From the NCBI RefSeq assembly GCF_014645835.1, contig NZ_BMMM01000004.1, positions 188,470-252,469 on the forward strand: a stretch of DNA of 64,000 nt, written 5' to 3'. The translations under genes and the position numbers were made by a program. The notes under the pieces are model-generated. The model had not been told where the DNA came from. It ran no database searches and saw nothing but the letters and a program-made list of their open reading frames with translations. Source of the DNA: Streptomyces albiflavescens (lineage in GTDB: Bacteria; Actinomycetota; Actinomycetes; Streptomycetales; Streptomycetaceae). Of this stretch, positions 44,101 to 52,164 are shown in pieces. How positions within the stretch are numbered: the first letter of the stretch is position 1; each line of letters starts with the position of its first letter.

Positions 44101-44237
44101 TCCGCGCGGCCACCGACGACGCGGTGATCCTGGCGGACGGCTTCTCCTGCCGCACCCAACTGGAGCAGCTGGCGGGGCGGAGGGGGCGTCACCTCGCCGA
44201 GGTACTGGCGGAGGCGCTGCCGGAGGGACACCCGTAA
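41184..44237 (+). CDS. FAD-linked and Fe-S oxidoreductase fusion (D-lactate/glycolate dehydrogenase type)
   Basis: The 1017-residue product fuses two enzyme halves. Residues 1-510 are a VAO-type FAD domain: VPRGGGTSIAGQATG, GGMIGNNSCGSHS, FGDGCIHVRIDF and HGGSLSGEHGDGQAR. Next is a ferredoxin-like part with CRAPMSAGTGVMC and CLSCKGCKSDCPVG for two 4Fe-4S clusters, then two CCG domains (RVCCGLTYVSTG; THCHQHAVLG with GGCCGLAGNFGFE). It probably oxidises D-lactate or another 2-hydroxy acid and passes electrons to the membrane. Phased repeats lie upstream. Confidence 0.88.
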   Translation: MTDLGEQGTPASAADLAGLRTGLERAVRGEVAFDATARALTTMDASNYRRVPLGVVSPRDADDVAAALAVCRAHGVPVVPRGGGTSIAGQATGTGIVLDFTRHMNRIVSLDPGARTAVVQPGVVLDRLQDAAAPHGLRFGPDPSTHSRCTLGGMIGNNSCGSHSVAWGTTADSVRELSVVTGHGAAVRLGQDWAGAPDGLRALVEGELARLRTGFPDLPRRISGYALDALLPEKGADVARAFCGSEGTWGVLTEAVVGLVEAPHARALAVLAYPDESAAAEAAAGLLPHRPLTVEGMAADLVPAGAGLPRGGAWLFVETGGASEAEARARADTIVRAADVTDALVVTDPAGQRALWRIREDASGTATRMPDGSEAWPGWEDCAVPPARLGGYLRDFRGLLSAHGLRGTPYGHFGDGCIHVRIDFDLMSSEGVARFRRFSEELAALVVSHGGSLSGEHGDGQARAELLPTMYGAEMVGLFERAKGIWDPDDLLNPGMLVRPHRLDENLRFAVLPRKPVDVVFGYPADGGDFSAAVRRCVGVAKCRAPMSAGTGVMCPSFRATGEEEHSTRGRARLLHEMLAGEVVTDGWRSTEVRDALDLCLSCKGCKSDCPVGVDMATYKAEFLHHHYEGRRRPAAHYAMGWLPVWLAAVTRTHSARLVNALASVRPLAALAKRLGGIAPEREIPRVARETFSGWWRRRFKERARAFVRDARRGQRGAFPGLGGDAVVLWPDTFTEYLSPSVGKAAVRVLEAAGLTVMLPPTIRMRFGPALEGLAAYLAEGASDEAPVGDGKLHGPIGDGVPLRPIAFNTLLSRRQRVCCGLTYVSTGQLDRARAVLRRTLDLMGPYLLMDDTSVVVLEPSCAAALRTDLPELLPDDPRAARLAAAVLTFAEALERHAPHWTPPRLDRPAVGQTHCHQHAVLGDAADRRLREAAGLTGTLTGGCCGLAGNFGFEKGHYEVSRACAEEQLLPAVRAATDDAVILADGFSCRTQLEQLAGRRGRHLAEVLAEALPEGHP

Positions 44238-44340
44238 GTACGCTGGCAGGTCCACCGAGCCGAGGACCTCCGGACGCACGGATCCACGGAGCTGTCGGCC
44301 CACGGAGCTGTCGGCCCACGGAGCCCCGGAGTCATGGATC

Positions 44341-44380
44341 CACGGAGCCACGGAGCCACGGAGCCACGGAGCCACGGACT
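44341..44380. repeat. 8-bp tandem repeat CACGGAGC, five copies
   Basis: Four exact copies of CACGGAGC and a final CACGGACT are contiguous, downstream of two 16-bp GAGCTGTCGGCCCACG-like copies. It is in the spacer between the oxidoreductase and the FemX-like gene. Confidence 0.9.
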
Positions 44381-44397
44381 CCAGAGCAACCCCGAGA

Positions 44398-44478
44398 CCC
44401 CTCAGACCCCCCAGAACCCTCAGATCCCTCAGATCCCCCAGAACCGTCAGACCTCTCAGACCTCTCAGAACCCTCAGA
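44398..44478. repeat. 9-bp tandem repeat NCCCTCAGA, nine copies, next to the FemX-like start
   Basis: Nine contiguous 9-base units of the form NCCNTCAGA or NCCCCCAGA run from 44398 to 44478 and end just before the ribosome binding site GAGGAGC. Differences are at the first and fourth-fifth bases. A copy-number change would alter the spacing of promoter or leader. Confidence 0.88.
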
Positions 44479-44497
44479 ACCCCGAGGAGCAGCGAGC

Positions 44498-45649
44498 ATG
44501 AGTCTCCGTCTTCAGGCGATCACCCGTGAAGAACACCTCGCGTTCGTCAGGACGCGGCCCGCGGCCAGCCACATGCAGGTGCCGTCGTGGGGCGATGTGA
44601 AACCGGACTGGCGGGCAGAGAGCCTGGGATGGTTCGACGACGGCGGTGATGGCCATGGCGCGGGCGGAGGCGGGCGACTGGTCGGCGTCGGGCTGGTGCT
44701 GCTGCGCCCGCTGCCGAAGGTGAAGCGGTACCTCGCGTATCTGCCCGAGGGACCGGTCATCGACTGGCACGCGGCGGACCTCGCCGAGCGCTGGCTCGAA
44801 CCGATGCTGGCGTACCTCAAGACGCGGGGCGCGTTCTCGGTGAAGATGGGGCCGCCCGTCGTCGTACGCCGATGGAGCGCGGACGCGGTCAAGGCGGCGA
44901 TCGCCGATCCGGCGGCGCGGCGGCTGGGGGACGTGGAGGCCACGACGTACGAGCCGGACGCCGTCGGGGTCGCGGAGCGGCTGCGCCGCATGGGCTGGCG
45001 GCGGACCGAGCCGGGCGGCGAGGACGGCTTCGCGGCCGGACAGCCGCGATACGTCTTCCAAGTGCCGTTCGCCGGCCGGTCGTTGGACGAGATCCGGCGT
45101 GGGCTCAACCAGCAGTGGCGGCGCAACATCAAGAAGGCCGAGAAGGCCGGTGTGAAGGTGGTGCGGGGCGGCCACGACGATCTGCCCGCCTTCTACGAGC
45201 TGTACGCCGAGACCGCCGAACGCGACCGTTTCATCCCGCGCCCGCTGCCGTACTTCCAGCGTATGTGGACCGCGCTGACGGCCGAGGACCCCGACCGCAT
45301 GCGGCTCTACCTCGCCCACCACGACGGCGACGTCCTCGCGGCGGCCACGATGCTCACTGTCGGCAGCCATGTCTGGTACTCCTACGGCGCCTCCACCAGT
45401 CGCAAGCGTGAGGTCCAGCCCAACAACGCCGTCCAGTGGCGCATGATGGCCGACGCCCACGAACTCGGCGCCGCCGTCTACGACTTCCGCGGCATCACCG
45501 ACACGCTGGAGGAGTCCAACCACCTGCTGGGCCTGCTCCGTTTCAAGGCGGGCGCGGGCGGCGAGGCCGTCGAGTACCTCGGCGAGTGGGACTTCCCGCT
45601 CAACCGCCTGCTGCACAAGGCGCTGGACGTGTACATGGCCCGCCGCTGA
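44498..45649 (+). CDS. FemX-like peptidyltransferase (FemABX family)
   Basis: The 383-residue product is a FemABX enzyme with two GNAT-like halves: the start with ITREEHLAFVRTRPAASHMQVPSWGDVK, and the core RSLDEIRRGLNQQWRRNIKKAEKAGVKV, then YELYAETAERDRFIPRPLPYFQRMW and the EVQPNNAVQWRMMADAHELGAAVYDFRGI block. The family adds amino acids from tRNA to lipid II stem peptides in cell wall assembly; in Streptomyces the first added residue is glycine. A second paralogue elsewhere is likely. ATG follows GAGGAGC. Confidence 0.88.
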   Translation: MSLRLQAITREEHLAFVRTRPAASHMQVPSWGDVKPDWRAESLGWFDDGGDGHGAGGGGRLVGVGLVLLRPLPKVKRYLAYLPEGPVIDWHAADLAERWLEPMLAYLKTRGAFSVKMGPPVVVRRWSADAVKAAIADPAARRLGDVEATTYEPDAVGVAERLRRMGWRRTEPGGEDGFAAGQPRYVFQVPFAGRSLDEIRRGLNQQWRRNIKKAEKAGVKVVRGGHDDLPAFYELYAETAERDRFIPRPLPYFQRMWTALTAEDPDRMRLYLAHHDGDVLAAATMLTVGSHVWYSYGASTSRKREVQPNNAVQWRMMADAHELGAAVYDFRGITDTLEESNHLLGLLRFKAGAGGEAVEYLGEWDFPLNRLLHKALDVYMARR

Positions 45650-45697
45650 CGTTCGCGCGCGAGGGAGGCTCCGGTCGGAGTGCCCGCTGGGGATCCG

Positions 45698-45952
45698 ATG
45701 TACGCCTATGGCGCCGCGGTGGCCTGGCCGGGCCGCCACCCGGCCGACGGCGCTTCCGACTCCCTCGCGGACGGCGCTCCCGACTCCCTCGCTGACGGCT
45801 GGTACCCGTACGCCGGCACCCTCCCGGCAGTCGAGACCGGCGCCCACTTCTCCGGACCCGTTCCGGGCCATTACCTGCCGGGGGCCGCTCCCGACCACCT
45901 CTCCGACGGCCGCCCCCTCTTCCGCGACGAGGCGCCCTGGACAGGTGCCTGA
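45698..45952 (+). CDS. Small Gly/Pro/Asp-rich hypothetical protein
   Basis: An 84-residue frame with GC-rich third positions starts behind GGGGATCCG, 49 bases after the FemX-like gene. Its product has a repeated DSLADG (SDSLADGAPDSLADGW), Tyr and Pro, and no membrane helix. I know no similar protein. It could be a real small gene or a chance frame. Confidence 0.35.
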   Translation: MYAYGAAVAWPGRHPADGASDSLADGAPDSLADGWYPYAGTLPAVETGAHFSGPVPGHYLPGAAPDHLSDGRPLFRDEAPWTGA

Positions 45953-46021
45953 CGGCCCGCACCGACACCTCTCCACCCCGAGCGCCCCGGACAGTTGCGC
46001 AACGGGTTCACACACCTGACG

Positions 46022-46041
46022 GAGTCCATTACCCTGGACTC
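46022..46041. promoter_or_regulatory. Palindrome upstream of the EamA gene
   Basis: GAGTCCA and TGGACTC form 7-bp perfect arms around TTACCC, 50 bases before the EamA start, at the likely promoter. No regulator gene is adjacent. Confidence 0.5.
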
Positions 46042-46092
46042 AGAGGTACACCACGATGAACGAAACCCTGAGTCGATTCCCTGGAAGGCCCC

Positions 46093-47073
46093 GTGAACAC
46101 CCCCAGCGCCGCCCCGTCCTCCCCGGCCCCTGCCGCCCCCGCTACGGCATCGGTGCCCACGGCGGGCGTACCCGCGGCGGGCGGCCCGCGCCGACGGGGC
46201 TCCCTCGGACCCCTGGGACTGGTCCTCGCCGGAGGCATCTCCGTGCAGTTCGGCGGCGCCCTCGCGGTGACGCTGATGCCACGGGTCGGCGCCCTCGGGG
46301 TGGTGACGCTGCGGCTGCTGTTGGCCGCGATCGTGCTGCTCGCTGTGTGCCGCCCCAAGGTGCGCGGGCACTCACGCGCCGACTGGGGCACGGTCGTCGT
46401 CTTCGGCGTGACGATGGCCGCGATGAACGGCCTCTTCTACCAGGCGGTTGCCCGCATCCCGCTGGGCCCCGCGGTCACGCTCGAAGTGCTCGGCCCGCTC
46501 GCGCTCTCCGTCCTCGCGTCCCGCCGCGCCGTGAACCTGATCTGGGCCGGCCTCGCCGTCTGCGGCGTCTTCCTGCTCGGCGGCGGAGGCTTCAGCAGCC
46601 TCGACCCCACGGGTGTCGCCTTTGCCCTGGGTGCCGGCGCCATGTGGGCGGCGTACATCATCTTCAGCGCGCGTACGGGGCGACGCTTCCCCCAGGCCGA
46701 CGGACTCGCCCTCGCCATGGCCGTCGCGGCGGTGGCGTTCCTGCCCTTGGGGATCGTCGAGTCCGGTTCGAAGCTCGTCGTGCCGGCCACGGTCGCGCTG
46801 GGCGCCGCGGTGGCCGTCCTGTCCTCGGTCCTCCCGTACACCCTCGAACTCCTCGCCCTGCGCCGCCTGCCCGCCTCCACCTTCGCCATCCTGATGAGCC
46901 TCGAACCGGCCGTCGCCGCCACCGCCGGTTTCCTCGTCCTGAACCAGGCTCTGTCGGCCACCGAGGCCCTGGCGATCGCCCTGGTCATCGCGGCGAGCAT
47001 GGGGGCGGTGCGGACCCAGGTGGGGCGAGGGAAGGCCAAGGGCTTGGAAGGGGAGTTGGGGACCGGCGGCTGA
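46093..47073 (+). CDS. EamA/DMT-family transporter
   Basis: The 326-residue product has a Pro/Ala-rich head then ten hydrophobic segments, in two repeats of the EamA type: VMPRVG-like VTLMPRVGALGVVTLRLLLAAIVLL and the second SVLPYTLELLALRRLPASTFAILMSLEPAVAA. It is a RhaT-type drug/metabolite exporter, with amino acids or threonine/homoserine-like compounds as typical substrates. GTG follows GGAAGG. Regulation through the palindrome at 46022 is possible. Confidence 0.9.
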   Translation: MNTPSAAPSSPAPAAPATASVPTAGVPAAGGPRRRGSLGPLGLVLAGGISVQFGGALAVTLMPRVGALGVVTLRLLLAAIVLLAVCRPKVRGHSRADWGTVVVFGVTMAAMNGLFYQAVARIPLGPAVTLEVLGPLALSVLASRRAVNLIWAGLAVCGVFLLGGGGFSSLDPTGVAFALGAGAMWAAYIIFSARTGRRFPQADGLALAMAVAAVAFLPLGIVESGSKLVVPATVALGAAVAVLSSVLPYTLELLALRRLPASTFAILMSLEPAVAATAGFLVLNQALSATEALAIALVIAASMGAVRTQVGRGKAKGLEGELGTGG

Positions 47074-47254
47074 CCGGCCCACGGCCGAGCCGAGCCGTGC
47101 CGACTGTCCGGCCCGCGAGCTGCGTCGCGTCGGCTGTCCGGCCTGCGAGCTGAGCAGAGCCGATGGACAGGCCACGCCCGAGCCGAGCGGACTGACCGTC
47201 CGGCCCACGGCCGAGCCGACCCGGCCCACCGGCCCCGGCTCGATTCGCGCCCGC
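47074..47254. repeat. Degenerate repeats after the EamA gene
   Basis: CGGCCCACGGCCGAGCCGA appears at about 47086 and 47205, and GTCCGGCC(C/T)GCGAGCTG at about 47107 and 47138, mixed with further GCCGA motifs. The spacer between these convergent genes is built of decayed short repeats that can fold into GC-rich hairpins. Confidence 0.5.
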
Positions 47255-47887
47255 TCAGCTCATGCGCTGCAACGGCCGCATATAGCCGTACGGCCGCTCG
47301 TGTTCGCCGAACCACAGCTGCGGTGCCCGCTCGTAGGCGGCCTGGGCGAGTTCGCGCCCCCACTGGCGGCTGGCGTACATCGGGATTCCGATCCGGTAGC
47401 GGCGGTCCGGCAGGCCGGGGCGCAGCGGCTCGTCCCGCACGACGAGCGGCTTGAGCAGCGGGTCGGACGCGTCGACAACGCCGTACGGGCACAGCTCGAG
47501 GCTCATCACCTTCTGGCCGGCCTTGGCGTTGCCCTTGTGCGCCCAGTACAGCCCGACCCCGGCGAGTGACTGCCACGGCACCACCGTCTGCCGCTCGCGG
47601 CTGTGCCGCCACCACACTCCGTACGCGTCGAAGGCGAGCAGCGTCCCGCGCCCCGCCCACAGCGCGTACGTCATCAGCGCCCCGAGCCCGCCCCAGAGCA
47701 ACAGCCACACTCCGGCGAAGACCCACTGCCCGACCCCCGCCCCGCCCTTGCCCGCCGTGACGACGAGCGGGAGCGGTGCGAGGAGGAGTGCGATCAGCGT
47801 GCCCGGCAGCCCGGTCCGGAGCCGACGCATTCCGAAGCGGTAGACGGCGGCGTCGGGGCCGGGGTGGGGCGGCGGAGGGGGAAACAT
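47255..47887 (-). CDS. Membrane protein with PH-like domain
   Basis: The 210-residue product has a Pro-rich start, then two hydrophobic segments, GLPGTLIALLLAPLPLVVT and WVFAGVWLLLWGGLGALMTYALW, then a soluble part with TLLAFDAYGVWWRHSRERQTVVPWQSLAGVGLYW, a pattern seen in bacterial PH domains. The function is unknown. It is divergent from the catabolic operon. Confidence 0.75.
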   Translation of the reverse strand: MFPPPPPHPGPDAAVYRFGMRRLRTGLPGTLIALLLAPLPLVVTAGKGGAGVGQWVFAGVWLLLWGGLGALMTYALWAGRGTLLAFDAYGVWWRHSRERQTVVPWQSLAGVGLYWAHKGNAKAGQKVMSLELCPYGVVDASDPLLKPLVVRDEPLRPGLPDRRYRIGIPMYASRQWGRELAQAAYERAPQLWFGEHERPYGYMRPLQRMS

Positions 47888-47980
47888 GGCGGCAGAGCCT
47901 AGCGGGGTGATCTGTGCATGGCGAAGTCGCCCGGGTCTCGCCGGCAGGACGATGCGGTGGCTGCATCTGCGTCAATTAAT

Positions 47981-47994
47981 GCAAGCATGCTTGC
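47981..47994. promoter_or_regulatory. Perfect 14-bp palindrome, probable TetR operator of the catabolic operon
   Basis: GCAAGCATGCTTGC is fully self-complementary and lies 64 bases before the first gene of the operon that ends in a TetR regulator. It is in a locally AT-richer stretch that includes the likely promoter. It could also affect the divergent membrane-protein gene. Confidence 0.65.
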
Positions 47995-48057
47995 TTGTTT
48001 CTCAGGTCGCTGCCATGCTCCCGGACACGCAACGTCGTGCCCCGAGGGGAGCGCATC

Positions 48058-48852
48058 GTGTCCGACCCGTCGTCCGTGATCGACGATCTGCACCGGGAGA
48101 GCGAGGAACTCGACCGGCTGGTGGGGGAGTTGGGTGAGGGGCAATGGGGTCTCGCGACGCCCGCTCCCGGGTGGACCGTCGCCCACCAGATCGCGCATCT
48201 CGCCTGGACCGACCGCTCCGCGCTGCTCGCCGTGACCGACGCCGAGGCCTTCGCCAAGGAGGTCGAGAAGGCGCTCGCCTCGCCCGACGGATTCGTGGAC
48301 GACGGCGCGGCGGAGGGGGCCGCACTGCCGCCGGCCCGGCTGCTCGCCGAGTGGCGGGAGGGGCGGGCCGCGCTGGAGGAAGCCCTGCGCGCGGCACCCA
48401 CCGGAACCCGGTTTCCCTGGTACGGCCCACCCATGTCGGTCGCCTCTATGGCCACCGGCCGTCTTATGGAGACCTGGGCCCACGGACAGGACGTGGCCGA
48501 CACGTTGGGTGTGGTGCGCGCACCCACGGACCGGCTGAAGCATGTGGTGCGCATTGGCGTGCGGGCCCGTGATTTCGCGTTCGGGGTGCGGGGGCTCACC
48601 GTGCCCGGTGAGGAGTTCCGGGTCGAACTCGTCAGCCCCTCGGGCGCGTTGTGGACCCACGGCCCGGCCGACGCCGCCCAGCGTGTCACCGGCCCCGCCC
48701 TCGACTTCTGCCTGCTGGTGACCCAGCGGGCGAACCGCGCCGACCTCGCCGTACGGGCGGAGGGTCCCGACGCGGACCGCTGGCTGGACATCGCGCAGGC
48801 CTTCGCGGGGCCGCCGGGCGCCGGACGTGGGCCGAAGGGAGCCGCAGGGTGA
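48058..48852 (+). CDS. TIGR03084-family metal-binding (DinB/MDMPI-like) protein
   Basis: The 264-residue product starts at GTG 48058 behind GAGGGGAG. The N-terminal four-helix bundle has PAPGWTVAHQIAHLAWTDR with metal-site histidines and METWAHGQDVADTLG, as in mycothiol-dependent isomerase-like proteins. The actinobacterial TIGR03084 group is regularly found in front of AtuA-like genes. Its role there is not known to me. It overlaps the next gene as GTGA. Confidence 0.85.
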   Translation: MSDPSSVIDDLHRESEELDRLVGELGEGQWGLATPAPGWTVAHQIAHLAWTDRSALLAVTDAEAFAKEVEKALASPDGFVDDGAAEGAALPPARLLAEWREGRAALEEALRAAPTGTRFPWYGPPMSVASMATGRLMETWAHGQDVADTLGVVRAPTDRLKHVVRIGVRARDFAFGVRGLTVPGEEFRVELVSPSGALWTHGPADAAQRVTGPALDFCLLVTQRANRADLAVRAEGPDADRWLDIAQAFAGPPGAGRGPKGAAG

Positions 48853-50552
48853 CCGCCGTACCACCGCTGCGCATCGGCAACGCCTCCGGCTTCTACGGCG
48901 ACCGCTTCGACGCCATGCGCGAGATGCTCACCGGGGGTCCGCTGGACGTCCTCACGGGCGACTACCTCGCCGAGCTGACGATGCTCATCCTGGGCCGCGA
49001 CCGGCTGAAGGACCCGAAACGCGGATACGCCAAGACCTTCCTGGGGCAACTGGAGGAGTGCCTCGGCCTCGCGCACGAGCGAGGCGTCCGCCTCGTCGCG
49101 AACGCGGGCGGCCTCAATCCCGCCGGACTCGCCGATGCCGTACGCGCGTTGGCCGACCGGCTCGGCATCCCGGTACGCGTCGCCCACGTCGAGGGCGACG
49201 ACCTGACGCACCGGTACGCGGGGAGTCTCGCCGCGCACGCCTACCTCGGCGGCGCGGGCATCGCGGCGTGCCTGCGCGAGGGCGCGGACATCGTCGTCAC
49301 GGGGCGGGTCACGGACGCCGCGCTCGTCACCGGGCCCGCCGTCGCCCACTTCGGCTGGGGGCCGCGCGCGTACGACCGGCTCGCGGGCGCCGTCGTCGCC
49401 GGGCACGTCCTGGAGTGCGGCACCCAGGCCACCGGCGGCAACTACGCCTTCTTCGCCGACCACGACCCGGCGAGCCTGCGCCACCCCGGCTTCCCGCTCG
49501 CCGAGCTCCACGAGGACGGCACGAGCGTCATCACCAAACACGACGGCACCGGCGGCCTCGTCGACGTCGGCACGGTCACGGCCCAACTCCTGTACGAGAC
49601 ACAGGGCGCCCGGTACGCGGGCCCCGACGTCACCGCCCGGCTGGACTCGGTCCGGCTCACCCAGGAGGGCCCCGACCGGGTACGGATCGAGGGCGTGCGC
49701 GGCGAGGCCCCGCCCCCCACCCTCAAGGTCGGCCTCAACCGGCTCGGCGGCTTCCGCAACGAGGTCGTGTTCGTCCTGACGGGGCTCGACATCGAGCAGA
49801 AGGCCGCCCTGGTGCGGGCCCAGCTGGAGGCCGCGCTCGACGCCGCCAAGTCCCGCCCGGCGGACGTCCGCTGGGACCTCGCCCGCACCGACCGTCCCGA
49901 CGCCCCCACCGAGGAGACCGCGAGCGCGCTGCTCCGGCTCGTCGTGCGGGACGCGGACCAGAACGCGGTGGGCCGGGCGCTCAGCGGCGCAGCCATCGAG
50001 CTGGCGCTGGCGAGCTACCCCGGATTCCATGTGATGGCGCCACCTGGGACGGGCGCGCCCTATGGGGTCTTCGAGGATCTGTACGTCCCCCATGGGGCGG
50101 TGGACCATGTGGCGGTCCTCCATGACGGGCGACGGGTCCCGGTGGCTCCGGCGGAGGACACCCGCGTACTGGAGACGCCCGAAGAGCCCCCGCTGCCCGA
50201 GCCGTTGCCCTCGACCGGACCGACCCGCCGCGCTCCCCTCGGGCTCATCGCCGGTGCCCGGAGCGGGGACAAGGGCGGGAACGCCAACGTCGGCGTGTGG
50301 GCGCGATCCGACGACGCCTGGCGGTGGATGGCTCACGAGCTGACAACGGACAGATTTCAGAATCTGATAACGGAAAGCTCTCGCCTGAAAGTTGTCCGTC
50401 ACCTACTGCCCAACCTCCGCGCCCTCAACTTCGTCGTCGAAGGCATCCTCGGCGAAGGCGTCGCCTCCCAGGCCCGTTTCGACCCCCAGGCCAAGGCCCT
50501 CGGCGAATGGCTCCGCTCCCGCCACCTGGACATACCGGAGACCCTCCTGTGA
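48849..50552 (+). CDS. AtuA-like acyclic-terpene-utilisation family protein (DUF1446)
   Basis: The 567-residue product matches the AtuA/DUF1446 family: RIGNASGFYGDRFDAMREML, ANAGGLNPAGLADAVRALA, GAGIAACLREGADIVVTGRVTDAALVTGPAVA and SGDKGGNANVGVW. Some relatives belong to geranyl-CoA degradation in Pseudomonas; the exact reaction is not established. Start and stop overlap neighbours as GTGA. An AT-rich, hairpin-forming patch with rare codons lies at 50338-50400 in the conserved C-terminal part. Confidence 0.88.
   Translation: MTAVPPLRIGNASGFYGDRFDAMREMLTGGPLDVLTGDYLAELTMLILGRDRLKDPKRGYAKTFLGQLEECLGLAHERGVRLVANAGGLNPAGLADAVRALADRLGIPVRVAHVEGDDLTHRYAGSLAAHAYLGGAGIAACLREGADIVVTGRVTDAALVTGPAVAHFGWGPRAYDRLAGAVVAGHVLECGTQATGGNYAFFADHDPASLRHPGFPLAELHEDGTSVITKHDGTGGLVDVGTVTAQLLYETQGARYAGPDVTARLDSVRLTQEGPDRVRIEGVRGEAPPPTLKVGLNRLGGFRNEVVFVLTGLDIEQKAALVRAQLEAALDAAKSRPADVRWDLARTDRPDAPTEETASALLRLVVRDADQNAVGRALSGAAIELALASYPGFHVMAPPGTGAPYGVFEDLYVPHGAVDHVAVLHDGRRVPVAPAEDTRVLETPEEPPLPEPLPSTGPTRRAPLGLIAGARSGDKGGNANVGVWARSDDAWRWMAHELTTDRFQNLITESSRLKVVRHLLPNLRALNFVVEGILGEGVASQARFDPQAKALGEWLRSRHLDIPETLL
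50347..50398. other. AT-rich inverted repeat inside the AtuA-like gene
   Basis: CGGACAGATTTCAG and CTGAAAGTTGTCCG form 14-base arms with two mismatches, and the loop holds a second inverted repeat CAGATT-TCAG-AATCTG with the left arm. Codons AGA, TTT, AAT, ATA and AAA, rare in this genome, cluster here. The encoded residues still fit the family. Confidence 0.7.
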
Positions 50553-52156
50553 CCGTCCTCTCCTCCGCGCTCGACATCAACAGCGCCGACTACACCGCCC
50601 ACCGCGAAACCATGCTCACCAAGCTCGCCGAGCTGGACGCCGAGCACGCCAAGGCGCTCGCGGGCGGCGGCGAGAAGTACGTCGCCCGGCACCACAAGCG
50701 CGGCAAGCTGCTCGCGCGGGAGCGGATCGAGCTGCTGCTCGACCCGGACACGCCCTTCCTGGAGCTGTCGCCGCTGGCGGCCTGGGGAAGCGCCTCCCCC
50801 GAGTACACAGTCGGCGCCTCGCTCGTCACCGGCATCGGGGTCGTCGAGGGCGTGGAGTGCCTGATCACGGCGAACGACCCGACCGTACGGGGCGGTGCCA
50901 GCAACCCCTGGAGCCTGAAGAAGGCGCTGCGGGCCAATGACATCGCCCTCGCCAACCGGCTGCCCTGCATCAGCCTCGTCGAGTCGGGCGGCGCCGATCT
51001 GCCGTCCCAGAAAGAGATCTTCATCCCCGGGGGTGCGATCTTCCGCGACATCACGCGGCTGTCGGCGGCCGGAATCCCCACCGTGGCCGTGGTCTTCGGG
51101 AACTCCACCGCCGGAGGCGCGTACATCCCCGGCATGTCCGACCACGTGATCATGGTCAAGGAGCGGGCCAAGGTCTTCCTGGGCGGGCCGCCGCTGGTGA
51201 AGATGGCCACCGGCGAGGAGAGCGACGACGAGTCCCTGGGCGGTGCCGAGATGCACGCGCGCGTGTCGGGTCTCGCGGACTACTTCGCCGTCGACGAGCA
51301 GGACGCGCTGCGGCAGGCCCGGCGCGTGGTGGCCCGGCTCAACCACCGCAAGGCGTACGGCGATCCGGGTCCGGCGGCCCCGCCCAAGTACGACGAGGAG
51401 GAGCTCCTGGGGATCGTCCCCGGCGACCTGAAGCACCCCTTCGACCCGCGCGAGGTCATCGCCCGCATCGTCGACGGTTCGGACTTCGACGAGTTCAAGC
51501 CCCTCTACGGGACGAGCCTCACGACCGGCTGGGCGACGCTCCACGGCTACCCCGTCGGCATCCTCGCCAACGCCCAGGGCGTGCTCTTCAGTGCCGAGTC
51601 CCAGAAGGCCGCCCAGTTCATCCAGCTGGCCAACCAGCGCGACATCCCCCTCCTCTTCCTGCACAACACCACCGGCTACATGGTCGGCAAGGAGTACGAG
51701 CAGGGCGGCATCATCAAGCACGGCGCGATGATGATCAACGCGGTGAGCAACTCGCGCGTCCCGCATCTCTCCGTGCTCATGGGGGCCTCGTACGGGGCCG
51801 GTCACTACGGCATGTGCGGGCGGGCGTACGACCCGCGCTTCCTCTTCGCCTGGCCCAGCGCCAAGTCGGCGGTCATGGGCCCCCAGCAGCTCGCGGGTGT
51901 CCTGTCCATCGTCGCCCGGCAGTCGGCGGCGGCGAAGGGGCAGCCGTACGACGAGGACGCCGACGCCGCCCTGCGCGCCATGGTGGAGCAGCAGATCGAG
52001 TCGGAGTCCCTGCCGATGTTCCTGTCCGGGCGGCTGTACGACGACGGGGTCATCGACCCGCGCGACACCCGCACCGTCCTCGGCCTGTGCCTGTCCGCGA
52101 TCCACACGGCGCCGTACGAGGGCGCGCGTGGCGGCTTCGGCGTCTTCCGGATGTGA
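50549..52156 (+). CDS. Acyl-CoA carboxylase beta (carboxyltransferase) subunit
   Basis: The 535-residue product is a full carboxyltransferase of the methylcrotonyl/geranyl-CoA type: RHHKRGKLLARERIELLLD, the acyl-CoA site GGASNPWSLKKALRAND, SGGADLPSQKEIFIPGG, GNSTAGGAYIPGMSD and the C-terminal GASYGAGHYGMCGRAYDPRFLFAWPSAK. It transfers carboxyl from biotin to acyl-CoA. It works with the alpha subunit encoded next. GTGA overlap with atuA-like indicates coupled translation. Confidence 0.93.
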   Translation: MTVLSSALDINSADYTAHRETMLTKLAELDAEHAKALAGGGEKYVARHHKRGKLLARERIELLLDPDTPFLELSPLAAWGSASPEYTVGASLVTGIGVVEGVECLITANDPTVRGGASNPWSLKKALRANDIALANRLPCISLVESGGADLPSQKEIFIPGGAIFRDITRLSAAGIPTVAVVFGNSTAGGAYIPGMSDHVIMVKERAKVFLGGPPLVKMATGEESDDESLGGAEMHARVSGLADYFAVDEQDALRQARRVVARLNHRKAYGDPGPAAPPKYDEEELLGIVPGDLKHPFDPREVIARIVDGSDFDEFKPLYGTSLTTGWATLHGYPVGILANAQGVLFSAESQKAAQFIQLANQRDIPLLFLHNTTGYMVGKEYEQGGIIKHGAMMINAVSNSRVPHLSVLMGASYGAGHYGMCGRAYDPRFLFAWPSAKSAVMGPQQLAGVLSIVARQSAAAKGQPYDEDADAALRAMVEQQIESESLPMFLSGRLYDDGVIDPRDTRTVLGLCLSAIHTAPYEGARGGFGVFRM

Positions 52157-52164
52157 GGGATCCA

